Assembly: GCA_021787615.1 (NCBI GenBank)
Contig: JAJYLP010000014.1
Location: 1 to 50,727, forward strand
Length of the DNA stretch: 50,727 bases
Direction of reading: 5' to 3'
Source of the DNA: Pseudomonadota bacterium
GTDB lineage: Bacteria > Pseudomonadota > Gammaproteobacteria > Steroidobacterales > Steroidobacteraceae
Both the position numbers and the translations under genes were made by a program. How positions within the stretch are numbered: the first letter of the stretch is position 1; every line of letters begins with the position of its first letter. Of this stretch, positions 14,808-21,918 are shown one piece after another. Below the pieces are notes generated by a model, which worked only from the letters and a program-made list of their open reading frames with translations, ran no database searches and was not told the origin of the DNA.

Positions 14808-15017
14808 GCGAGCGGCACGCAAACGCGTACCGCCGCTCGGCCGCAGGCAGTGTCTTGGCCACGGCCACCGAGCGCCGCGCCTTCGGCACCGGTGCGCACT
14901 TCGACCTATTGACCCGCGGATGCCCTTGCGGGAATTACTATCGTACCGCGATGTAAAGACGCCGGCGCGGGCCGCGATTGTCGCCCGCCGCACGGCGTCC
15001 TGGCGAGGAGAGCCTAG

Positions 15018-17354
15018 ATGACAGACCCGGTCACAATGGCCGCAACTGCCCAAGAAGACGGCGTCGGCAACGTCCTCAAGTGGGTGCTGCTTGCGGTCGC
15101 CGTCGTCACGTTTGCGCTGTTTGGCTGGGCGACCCGCCGCACCTATCAGCTCGCCCCGCCGACCCCTGAGCGTTTCGTCGCGCCCAACGGCGCGACCGTG
15201 CTCACGGCCGCAGACATCGAGGCGGGCAAGGCCGGCTTTGAGCGCGCCGACCTCATGGATTACGGGAGCCTCTATGGCATGGGCTCCTATTTCGGAGAAG
15301 ACTACACCGCCGCGAACCTCCTCAAGCTCGCCGCGCTCACCGAGCAGAACATTGCCGTGGAGCGATTTGGCAAGCCCTACCCGGCGCTCTCGATGGGGGA
15401 TCGGTATGAGGTCAGGACGGCGATGCGCCGAGCGTTGCAGGGTATCGATCTGACTCAGCCCGTCGTGTCGCTGCCGGAGGCGGTGGCGCAATCGATCGCG
15501 GCTCTGCGTGCTCAGATCGCGGCCGCCCTGCTCAAGCCAAACTACGCCAGGGGCTGGACACAGGCTCACAGCCTCGATGCCGCCAGCGCCGCCCGGACCG
15601 CCGATTTCCTGATCTACTCGTCGATTACGACGGCCGCCCGCCGGCCGGGCGGCGTGGCGTCCTGGACGCAGAACTGGCCGTACGAGCCTCTGGTCGGAAA
15701 CACTCCCACGACCAGAACATTCATCTGGACGTGGATCAGCCTCTGCTTCAAGTTCTTCGCCTTCGGTGCGGTGATCTTTCTGTATGAACGCTATATTCAC
15801 GGTCCCGACCAGGGACCGATGGAGCCGGCACTGGCATTCCGGCCGCTGACGGCGAGCCAGCGGCGCATCGGCAAGTACTTCCTGGTGGTCGCCGCCGTGC
15901 TGCTGCTGCAAATCCTCGCCCGCACCGTGATGGCGCACTACTATGCCGACCGGAGCAGCTTCTACGGCATCCCCGTCGATCGATTCCTGCCGTTCAACTT
16001 CGCCCGCGACGTGCACATCCAATCCCCGATCGTCTGGATCGGCCTGTCGTGGATCGGCGCCGGACTGTTTCTCGCGCCGACCATCGGCCGCGCCGAGCCC
16101 AGGGGGCAGGCTTGGCTGGTCGATGCGCTCTTCTGGGTGACGGTCGCGATCGTCGTTGGCGCGCTCGCCGGCAATTACCTCGACATCATGGGCTATGTCC
16201 ACAAGGGCTGGTTCTGGTTCGGGCAGCAGGGACTGTCCTACATCCAGCTCGGCCGGGCCTGGCAGATGGGCTTTTTCGCGGGCCTGGCGATCTGGAGCGC
16301 GCTGATGTTCCGGGCGTTGTGGCCGAGCCGCGCGGCGGTGCGCACCGCCACGCGTGCCTTCTGGTCGGGACGCATCCGCCTGGAGCATCTGCTGTGGGTC
16401 TCCACGGCCAATATCGCGCTGCTTTACGCATTCGGCATGATCCCGCTCACCGGGATCGAGAAGTCCTTCACCATCACCGATTTCTGGCGCTGGTGGGTGG
16501 TGCACCTGTGGGTCGAGCAGTCCTTCGAATTCTTCGCCGCCGCCGTCAGCGCCTACCTGCTGATGGCCACCGGGCTGGTCTCTCGTCGGCTCTCCGAACG
16601 GGCCGTGTACCTGGAGCTGATTCTGATCTTCCTCGGCGGCGTGCTCGGCACGGGACATCACATGTACTCGGTCGGCGAGCCCGGCCTGTGGGTCGCGGTG
16701 GGCTCGATGTTCTCATTCATCGAGGTGCTGCCGCTTCTGCTGCTGGCCATCGAGGCGCTGCAGCAGCACCGTCTCATCAAGGCGGCCGGCACCTTCCCGT
16801 ACGGCCTCGCCTACCTCTATGTGATGGGGGCCGCGTTCTGGAACTTCCTCGGCGCCGGAGTCTTCGGCGGCGGCACGCTGAACGCACCGCTCGTCAACTA
16901 TTACGAGCACGGCACCTTCCTCACGCTCAACCACGCCCACACCGCGCTGTTCGGCGCGTTTAGCCTGCTCGGCATCGGGCTCATCTACTTCTGCCTGCGC
17001 TACGCGGCCGGCGAGCAGCAGCCCTTCAGCGAGAAGGCCGGCCGCTGGGCCTTCTGGCTGTACAATGGCGGGCTGGCGCTGTGGATCGTGTTCAACTTCT
17101 TCCCCATCGGCTGGCCGCAGCTCGCGGCGGTCTACGAACACGGGTATGCCTACGCGCGCAGTCAGGCCTTCTACGCGACCACGACCTTCTGGCAATGGAT
17201 GCGCATGCCGGGCGATGTCGTGTTTGCCGCGGGTGCACTGCTGATGGCGTGGGATTTCCGGGTCAAGCTACGCCCGCCGCTGCGCCGCCCCGTCGCTTGC
17301 GTCACTGGCGCAGCGGCCCCGCTGGCGCGGCCGGCCCGTAAGGAGGCGCGCTGA
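15018..17354 (+). CDS. norZ: Quinol-dependent nitric oxide reductase (qNOR)
   Basis: The 778-residue membrane protein reduces two NO to N2O with quinol as donor. An N-terminal periplasmic part ('GMGSYFGEDYTAANLL', residues about 85-110) replaces the NorC subunit, and the catalytic core has about twelve helices. Metal ligands are complete: His496 and Glu500 in 'VVHLWVEQSFEF', His547-His548 in 'GTGHHMYSVG' for FeB, Glu569 in 'SFIEVLP', and haem ligands His639 and His641 in 'LNHAHTALFG'. The intact FeB histidine pair argues against an NO dismutase. ATG 15018 follows GAGGAG at 7 nt. nnrS follows 2 bp downstream, and transcription may share the ferredoxin's Dnr/Fnr site because no convincing box lies in the 210 bp just upstream. 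Confidence 0.95.
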   Translation: MTDPVTMAATAQEDGVGNVLKWVLLAVAVVTFALFGWATRRTYQLAPPTPERFVAPNGATVLTAADIEAGKAGFERADLMDYGSLYGMGSYFGEDYTAANLLKLAALTEQNIAVERFGKPYPALSMGDRYEVRTAMRRALQGIDLTQPVVSLPEAVAQSIAALRAQIAAALLKPNYARGWTQAHSLDAASAARTADFLIYSSITTAARRPGGVASWTQNWPYEPLVGNTPTTRTFIWTWISLCFKFFAFGAVIFLYERYIHGPDQGPMEPALAFRPLTASQRRIGKYFLVVAAVLLLQILARTVMAHYYADRSSFYGIPVDRFLPFNFARDVHIQSPIVWIGLSWIGAGLFLAPTIGRAEPRGQAWLVDALFWVTVAIVVGALAGNYLDIMGYVHKGWFWFGQQGLSYIQLGRAWQMGFFAGLAIWSALMFRALWPSRAAVRTATRAFWSGRIRLEHLLWVSTANIALLYAFGMIPLTGIEKSFTITDFWRWWVVHLWVEQSFEFFAAAVSAYLLMATGLVSRRLSERAVYLELILIFLGGVLGTGHHMYSVGEPGLWVAVGSMFSFIEVLPLLLLAIEALQQHRLIKAAGTFPYGLAYLYVMGAAFWNFLGAGVFGGGTLNAPLVNYYEHGTFLTLNHAHTALFGAFSLLGIGLIYFCLRYAAGEQQPFSEKAGRWAFWLYNGGLALWIVFNFFPIGWPQLAAVYEHGYAYARSQAFYATTTFWQWMRMPGDVVFAAGALLMAWDFRVKLRPPLRRPVACVTGAAAPLARPARKEAR

Positions 17355-17356
17355 GC

Positions 17357-18595
17357 ATGGACGGCGAGTCTGACACCGGCGCCTGGCGCACGCTGCTCTC
17401 ATACGGATTCCGGCCGTTCTTTCTGGCAGCGGCGCTGTGGGCGGCAATCGCCCTCGCGCTGTGGATCACGATGCTCCTGACAGGGCTTCAGCTGCCGAGC
17501 CGCCTCGATCCGCTCGACTGGCATATCCATGAAATGCTCTTCGGCTTCGTGCCGGCCGCGGTGGCGGGCTTTCTGCTGACTGCCATTTCCAATTGGACGG
17601 GCCGCCGGCCCGTGAGCGGTGCACTGCTGGGGCTGCTCCTGAGTCTGTGGCTCCTCGGACGCCTCGATGAGCTGCTGTCTGCGCTGCTGCCCGCATGGCT
17701 TGCGATCGGCGCCGACCTCGCCTTTCCCGTCGCCCTCACCGCAGTCGTGGCCCACGAGATCATCGCTTCCCGGAACCGGCACAACTACCGGATGATCGCG
17801 CCGGTCACGGTGCTCGCCCTGGCGCAGTTGCTCATGGATCTCGGCGCACAAGGCGGCGCCGCGGCGCTCACCGGCTACGGCTGGCGACTCGGCCTGGTTG
17901 CAATTCTCATTCTGATCTCGGTGGTGGGCGGGCGCATCGTGCCGAGCTTCACGCGCAACTGGCTGGCCCCGCGTGGGACGAATCGACTGCCGCCGGTCGC
18001 CGGGCGACTCGATCAGGTCTCGCTCGCAGCGCTGCATGCGGCACTCGCGGCCTGGGCGTTCTTTCCCTCGGCACGATTCACCGCAGTAGCGCTGCTTGCC
18101 GGCGCAGCGCTCAATCTGTGGCGCCTGCTTCGGTGGCGGGGCGCTGCGACACGCTCAGAGCCGCTGCTCGTGGTCCTGCACGTGGGGTATGCATGGCTGG
18201 TGGCGGGCGTCGCCGCGCTGGGGATCGCGATTCTCGATCCGGCACTCCCGCTCGATGCCGCGATCCACTCACTCACCGCGGGCGCGATCGGCACCATGAT
18301 TCTCGCGGTCATGACCCGCGTAAGCCGCGGACACACCGGTCGAGCGCTCCGCGCGGACGGTGCGACCATTCTCATCTACGTCATGGTCATCCTTGCGGCT
18401 GCGGCGCGGATCGCCGCGGCGCTCGCGCCCGCCGCTTGGGAAGAATTGCTGCTCGGAGCAGCGGCGCTGTGGATCGGTGCGTTTGGACTGTTCGCGATGC
18501 ACTACGGTCCGTTCCTGCTTCGGCGCCGACGCGCGCCGGCTTCAGCGCAAGCCGGCACCGTGCAGGTCCAACGCACGGACTCCAGCCCGCATTGA
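17357..18595 (+). CDS. nnrS: NnrS family haem/copper membrane protein
   Basis: The 412-residue protein has about twelve membrane helices and the NnrS landmarks: 'SYGFRPFFLAAALWA' at the start, 'DWHIHEMLFGFVPAAVAGF' (where NnrS usually has HxHE), 'GGRIVPSFTRNWLA' and 'MTRVSRGHTGR'. NnrS proteins accompany NO reductases and help cells withstand nitrosative stress; the mechanism is unsettled. Its ATG lies 2 bp after the norZ stop, with a near-perfect AAGGAGG inside the end of norZ, so the two are translationally linked. The conserved His pair sits near residues 56-58. Confidence 0.9.
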   Translation: MDGESDTGAWRTLLSYGFRPFFLAAALWAAIALALWITMLLTGLQLPSRLDPLDWHIHEMLFGFVPAAVAGFLLTAISNWTGRRPVSGALLGLLLSLWLLGRLDELLSALLPAWLAIGADLAFPVALTAVVAHEIIASRNRHNYRMIAPVTVLALAQLLMDLGAQGGAAALTGYGWRLGLVAILILISVVGGRIVPSFTRNWLAPRGTNRLPPVAGRLDQVSLAALHAALAAWAFFPSARFTAVALLAGAALNLWRLLRWRGAATRSEPLLVVLHVGYAWLVAGVAALGIAILDPALPLDAAIHSLTAGAIGTMILAVMTRVSRGHTGRALRADGATILIYVMVILAAAARIAAALAPAAWEELLLGAAALWIGAFGLFAMHYGPFLLRRRRAPASAQAGTVQVQRTDSSPH

Positions 18596-18700
18596 CCCGT
18601 CACTGCGCGGCAGCTCTCACCCCCGTCAGGACATCACACGCGCCCGCTTCGGGATGCCGGGCTCCTCTCCTCAACTCTCGAGGCGATACCGCTCGTTGCC

Positions 18701-19402
18701 TCACCCAGCCGTAGCGGCTTCGCGGTTCACCCAGTCGGCTCCGCGCAGTTCGGCAAACAGCCCCTTCTCCTCTCGCTCGTGATGGTGTTCCACCACGTGC
18801 TTGAGGGTCTTCTCCCCGTCAAGCAGCGCGATTATCGCGGCTGCCGTCATCTCGAACCGTCGTGCCAGTGCCAATCCGTCCATGGCTTTGCGCAGGAGCT
18901 GCTCGATGCGGCGGTGCTCAGCCCGGTAGACCTCGCTCGCCCAGCGCAATCGGCCGACCTGGCAATGCGGCAGCAGGTGCCGTTCCTCGAATTCGATATG
19001 GGCTCGCAAGTATCGCTCATACTCCACGAGCCGCTCTGCCGCCTCCGCCCAACGGCGGTCCACCAGGGACTCCTGATGTCGTGCAAACATTTCACCGAGG
19101 GCAAGATGTTGCGCAAGAAGGTCATCGATATGTTGTGTTGGCATCCTCACGACCCCGGAAGAAGCAGGTTCTGTCTCGCAAATGCCGCCGTCTCCCGCGC
19201 GCCACTGCTGAAACTCGCGCATCGACTTCTCGAACAGCGGCTCGTACGAGCGATCGCAGGCGTGGCTTTTCGGGTCACGCACACTGTCGCAGTAGATCGC
19301 GAGAGTACGCGCGACCCGTGCATGTGTCGCCACGGGTCCATCGCGTCGCACCAGAAACGCGATCCGGTCGAATGCCGCTCTCGGCTCGAGGTTCGAATGC
19401 AC
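18701..19402 (-). CDS. Hemerythrin-domain protein with an N-terminal helical extension
   Basis: The 233-residue protein ends in a hemerythrin domain (residues about 87-225). The diiron ligands are recognisable in 'HIDDLLAQHLALGEMFARHQ', 'HIEFEERHLLPH', 'EHRRIEQLL' and 'HVVEHHHEREEKGLF'. Such domains bind O2 or NO, or repair iron centres. Residues 1-86 ('FLVRRDGPVATHARVARTLA', 'IYCDSVRDPKS', 'LFEKSMREFQQW') form a separate helical module resembling small stand-alone proteins of proteobacteria; its role is unknown. The start is a GTG at 19402 with GGAGGAG at a rather long 13 nt, so a later start such as the ATG before 'PTQHIDDLL' (near 19144) is possible. It converges with nnrS, and a degenerate Dnr-like box lies about 100 bp upstream. 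Confidence 0.8.
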   Translation of the reverse strand: MHSNLEPRAAFDRIAFLVRRDGPVATHARVARTLAIYCDSVRDPKSHACDRSYEPLFEKSMREFQQWRAGDGGICETEPASSGVVRMPTQHIDDLLAQHLALGEMFARHQESLVDRRWAEAAERLVEYERYLRAHIEFEERHLLPHCQVGRLRWASEVYRAEHRRIEQLLRKAMDGLALARRFEMTAAAIIALLDGEKTLKHVVEHHHEREEKGLFAELRGADWVNREAATAG

Positions 19403-19777
19403 GGTTGTGAGCAGACTCCTCCATGCTGGAATCTACTGGAGACGCTTGAGCTTCAATCCCTCGCAGGTCGAGAGCATGCGGAATCAGCGCGGCTATTGCC
19501 TTGACTGGCAGCAAGGGTTGCGGTGCTGCTGAGCCGGTGGATGCCGCACACCCGGCATGGGTTGTCCCGCCGTGACGGGTCGGATCCTGGAATTGTTCCA
19601 GAAGCGGGACACCTCGGCGCCTCGCGCGCAGCGAGGGCGCATCCGCCTCGCAAACTAGGCTGCGGGCGGGTTGATATCCGCATAGTTACCGATGGTGCCC
19701 TGCCCCGGTCCGGCGGCTGAATGATGACTGCGTGCGCGAACCGTGCGGGACCGGCTGACAACGCTGCGTGTGAGACC
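19403..19777. other. Divergent intergenic region with a degenerate Dnr box and a palindrome
   Basis: This region separates the hemerythrin gene (minus) from ndh (plus). It contains the imperfect Dnr-like box at 19501-19514 and a perfect 15-bp palindrome CTGGAA-TTG-TTCCAG at 19587-19601, a possible operator of unknown binding protein. Open frames here show no family features. Confidence 0.4.
19501..19514 (-). promoter_or_regulatory. Degenerate Dnr/Fnr-type site upstream of the hemerythrin gene
   Basis: TTGAC-TGGC-AGCAA, with flanks CC and GG, differs from the other three boxes at one inner position of the right arm. Centred 105 bp upstream of the GTG at 19402, it could place a start near 19466 on the minus strand. 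Its shared CCTTGAC flank supports membership in the same regulon. Confidence 0.4.
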
Positions 19778-21280
19778 ATGAATTCACGTACTCAAGACGA
19801 GCCGATGGCCACGAGCGGCGCGGATCACGCCGCGCGATCCGACCATAGGGCGGTAAGCTCGCGCAAGGCGGACAGCCCCTCCGGGCAGGCTCCGACGGTG
19901 CGCCCGGGAGCGAGCGGTCCACAGCACGCGCCCGGCACCGCGATATCCCCAGCCCCACCCGCGCACCGCGCGCCGCCTCACAAGATCCTCATCGTCGGCG
20001 GTGGCGCGGGCGGCTTGGAGCTCGCCACGATGTTGGGCGACAAGTTCGGCAAGCGAGGACGGGCGCGCATCGAGCTCATCGACCGGGAGCGCACGCACCT
20101 GTGGAAGCCGCTGCTGCACGAGGTCGCAGCCGGCAGCATGGACTTGAACGTCCACGAGCTGAGCTATCTCGCCCAATCGCACTGGCATCACTTCCAGTTC
20201 CGGCTGGGGGAGATGATCGGACTGGACCGAGCGCGGCGGGAGGTGCGCGTCGCTTGCGTGCTCGATGAAGCCGGCGCGCAGATCACCTCTGAGCGCCTCT
20301 ACAGCTATGACACCCTGGTCATCGCGGTCGGCAGCCTGACCAATGACTTCGGCACCCTGGGCGTCAAGGAGCACGCAATTGCGCTTGAGAGCGCCGCTTC
20401 GGCCGCGCGCTTCCACCGCCGTCTGGTCAATTCCCTGATCCGTGCCCACGGCCAGCGCGAACCGCTGCGGCCCGAGCAGCTGCAGGTCGCAATCATCGGT
20501 GCGGGCGCCACGGGCGTCGAGCTGGCCGCGGAGCTGCACAACACCACCCGCGATCTGGTGTCCTTCGGGCTGGACCGGATCGACCCCGACGAGGACATCC
20601 AGCTCAATCTGATCGAAGCCTCACCGCGAATCCTGCCGGCGCTGCCCGAACGACTCTCCGATGCCGCCGCCGCCCTGCTCGGGCAGCGAGGCGTACGGCT
20701 GCGCACCGGCGCGCGCGTCGCCGCAGTCATGCAGGACGGCGTCAGTCTCGCGGACGGCCAATTCATTCCCGCGGAGCTGGTGGTCTGGGCGGCCGGCGTG
20801 AAGGCCCCGGATTTTCTCCGGGATCTCGATGGGCTCGAAACCAATGGTCTGAACCAGCTGATCGTGGGCGCGACGCTGCAGACCAGCCGCGATGAGAATA
20901 TCTTCGCCATCGGCGACTGCGCCGCCTGTCCCTGGCTCGGCAGGGAAGGCAACGTACCGCCGCGCGCCCAGGCCGCGCACCAGCAGGCCGCGCACATGGT
21001 GAAGCAGATGAAACGGCGTTTCGGCGGCAAGCCCCTGCTGCCCTATCGCTACCGCGATTTCGGCTCGCTCGTGTCTTTGGGGCGGCACAGCACGGTCGGC
21101 AATCTGATGGGCGCACTGGTCGGCGGAAACCTGATGCTCGAGGGCTACTTCGCCCGGCTGATGTATACCTGGCTGCGCAAGATGCACGAGCTCGCGCTGC
21201 ACGGCCCGGCGAAGGTGACGCTGGATACGCTGGCCCGACTCATCACCCGACGAACGGAGCCGCACGTCAAGCTGCATTGA
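19778..21280 (+). CDS. ndh: Type II NADH:quinone oxidoreductase
   Basis: The protein of about 500 residues oxidises NADH and passes electrons to quinone without pumping protons. After a low-complexity N-terminal stretch of about 65 residues rich in Ala, Pro and Ser comes the FAD fold 'KILIVGGGAGGLELATMLG', then 'HLWKPLLHEVAAG', the NADH-binding 'VAIIGAGATGVELAAEL', 'VVWAAGVKAP', 'IFAIGDCAACPW' and a C-terminal amphipathic region around 'LMYTWLRKMHELALHG' for membrane attachment. ATG 19778 with GAGA upstream is preferred; ATG 19721 would add 19 residues and ATG 19805 would remove nine. It is monocistronic, divergent from the hemerythrin gene. NDH-2 suits respiration with qNOR because it feeds the same quinone pool. 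Confidence 0.9.
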   Translation: MNSRTQDEPMATSGADHAARSDHRAVSSRKADSPSGQAPTVRPGASGPQHAPGTAISPAPPAHRAPPHKILIVGGGAGGLELATMLGDKFGKRGRARIELIDRERTHLWKPLLHEVAAGSMDLNVHELSYLAQSHWHHFQFRLGEMIGLDRARREVRVACVLDEAGAQITSERLYSYDTLVIAVGSLTNDFGTLGVKEHAIALESAASAARFHRRLVNSLIRAHGQREPLRPEQLQVAIIGAGATGVELAAELHNTTRDLVSFGLDRIDPDEDIQLNLIEASPRILPALPERLSDAAAALLGQRGVRLRTGARVAAVMQDGVSLADGQFIPAELVVWAAGVKAPDFLRDLDGLETNGLNQLIVGATLQTSRDENIFAIGDCAACPWLGREGNVPPRAQAAHQQAAHMVKQMKRRFGGKPLLPYRYRDFGSLVSLGRHSTVGNLMGALVGGNLMLEGYFARLMYTWLRKMHELALHGPAKVTLDTLARLITRRTEPHVKLH

Positions 21281-21354
21281 CGCGCTGTTCCAGCACGGCG
21301 CGCTCGTCGGTGCCAAGAGGCGTGCCGGCTCACGCCCGGCGCGCCGGCCCGCGA

Positions 21355-21858
21355 CTACGGGGCGACCTGCACCTCGATCGGTGTGGTGCCCCGCAACGTC
21401 GCGAGAATCACACAATAGTGCTCCGCAGTCCGCACCAGCCGTTCACGGGCGGCCTGATCCGCCGAGCTGTCGAGTTCGAACCGCAGCGTGATGCGTTGGA
21501 TTCCGACCGGGACCGACTTGTCGACGGCGAGCGTGCCGCGCGCATCCCAGACCCCTTCGGCGACGATCCGTCCGCCTGTGACCGTGACTCCCGTGGCGGT
21601 CGCGACGGCAAGCAGCGTCACCCCGGCGCACGCCGCAAGCGACTCGAGCAGCATGTCCGCGGAACAGGCCGCCGCTCCGGTGCCGCCCGTTGCGGGGTGC
21701 AGGCCGGCGACGATCGGGCGGTCCGGCACGAGCCGCACGGCGAGGGACGCCGGCTCCAGACTCACCTCGATTCGCGAGGTGACGAGCGCCGAGTCCGGCG
21801 TGGATCGATACGCCTGCTTGATAGGCGTCTGCAACGCACGCAGTTCTTCAGCATTCAT
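21355..21858 (-). CDS. OsmC-family peroxiredoxin-like protein
   Basis: The 167-residue protein has the OsmC fold with both conserved cysteines, in 'LAACAGVTLLAVA' and 'AEHYCVILATL'. These form the active site of thiol-dependent hydroperoxide reduction in Ohr and OsmC. The middle 'GGTGAAACSADMLLESLAAC' is typical of the YhfA/OsmC branch rather than Ohr. The start is ATG 21858, preceded by GGAGC; a GTG one codon upstream is in frame. It is probably cytoplasmic. Its 3' end faces ndh convergently and it starts 60 bp after the S9 peptidase gene on the same strand, so co-transcription is possible. Confidence 0.85.
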   Translation of the reverse strand: MNAEELRALQTPIKQAYRSTPDSALVTSRIEVSLEPASLAVRLVPDRPIVAGLHPATGGTGAAACSADMLLESLAACAGVTLLAVATATGVTVTGGRIVAEGVWDARGTLAVDKSVPVGIQRITLRFELDSSADQAARERLVRTAEHYCVILATLRGTTPIEVQVAP

Positions 21859-21918
21859 CACGGCCGCTCCAATTCAGAAACACCTCGACGCACATCACGC
21901 GGGCATGCCCGGAGCGGC

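Noticed and set aside
14909-14941. TTGACC ... TACTAT as a promoter for norZ
   Set aside because: The spacing is 21 bp, too long for sigma70, and no Dnr box is associated, so a separate norZ promoter is not claimed.
14439-16661. A 740-codon minus-strand open frame under qNOR, and similarly long antisense frames at 30843-32630, 36020-37786 and 46644-48935
   Set aside because: They lie opposite genes with complete family signatures, have Arg/Ala/Gly/His-rich composition and no domains. They are typical antisense shadows in G+C-rich coding DNA.
15018-17354. Possible nitric oxide dismutase rather than reductase
   Set aside because: The FeB histidines (HLWVE and GHH) and catalytic Glu569 are complete; dismutase-like sequences are altered at these sites.
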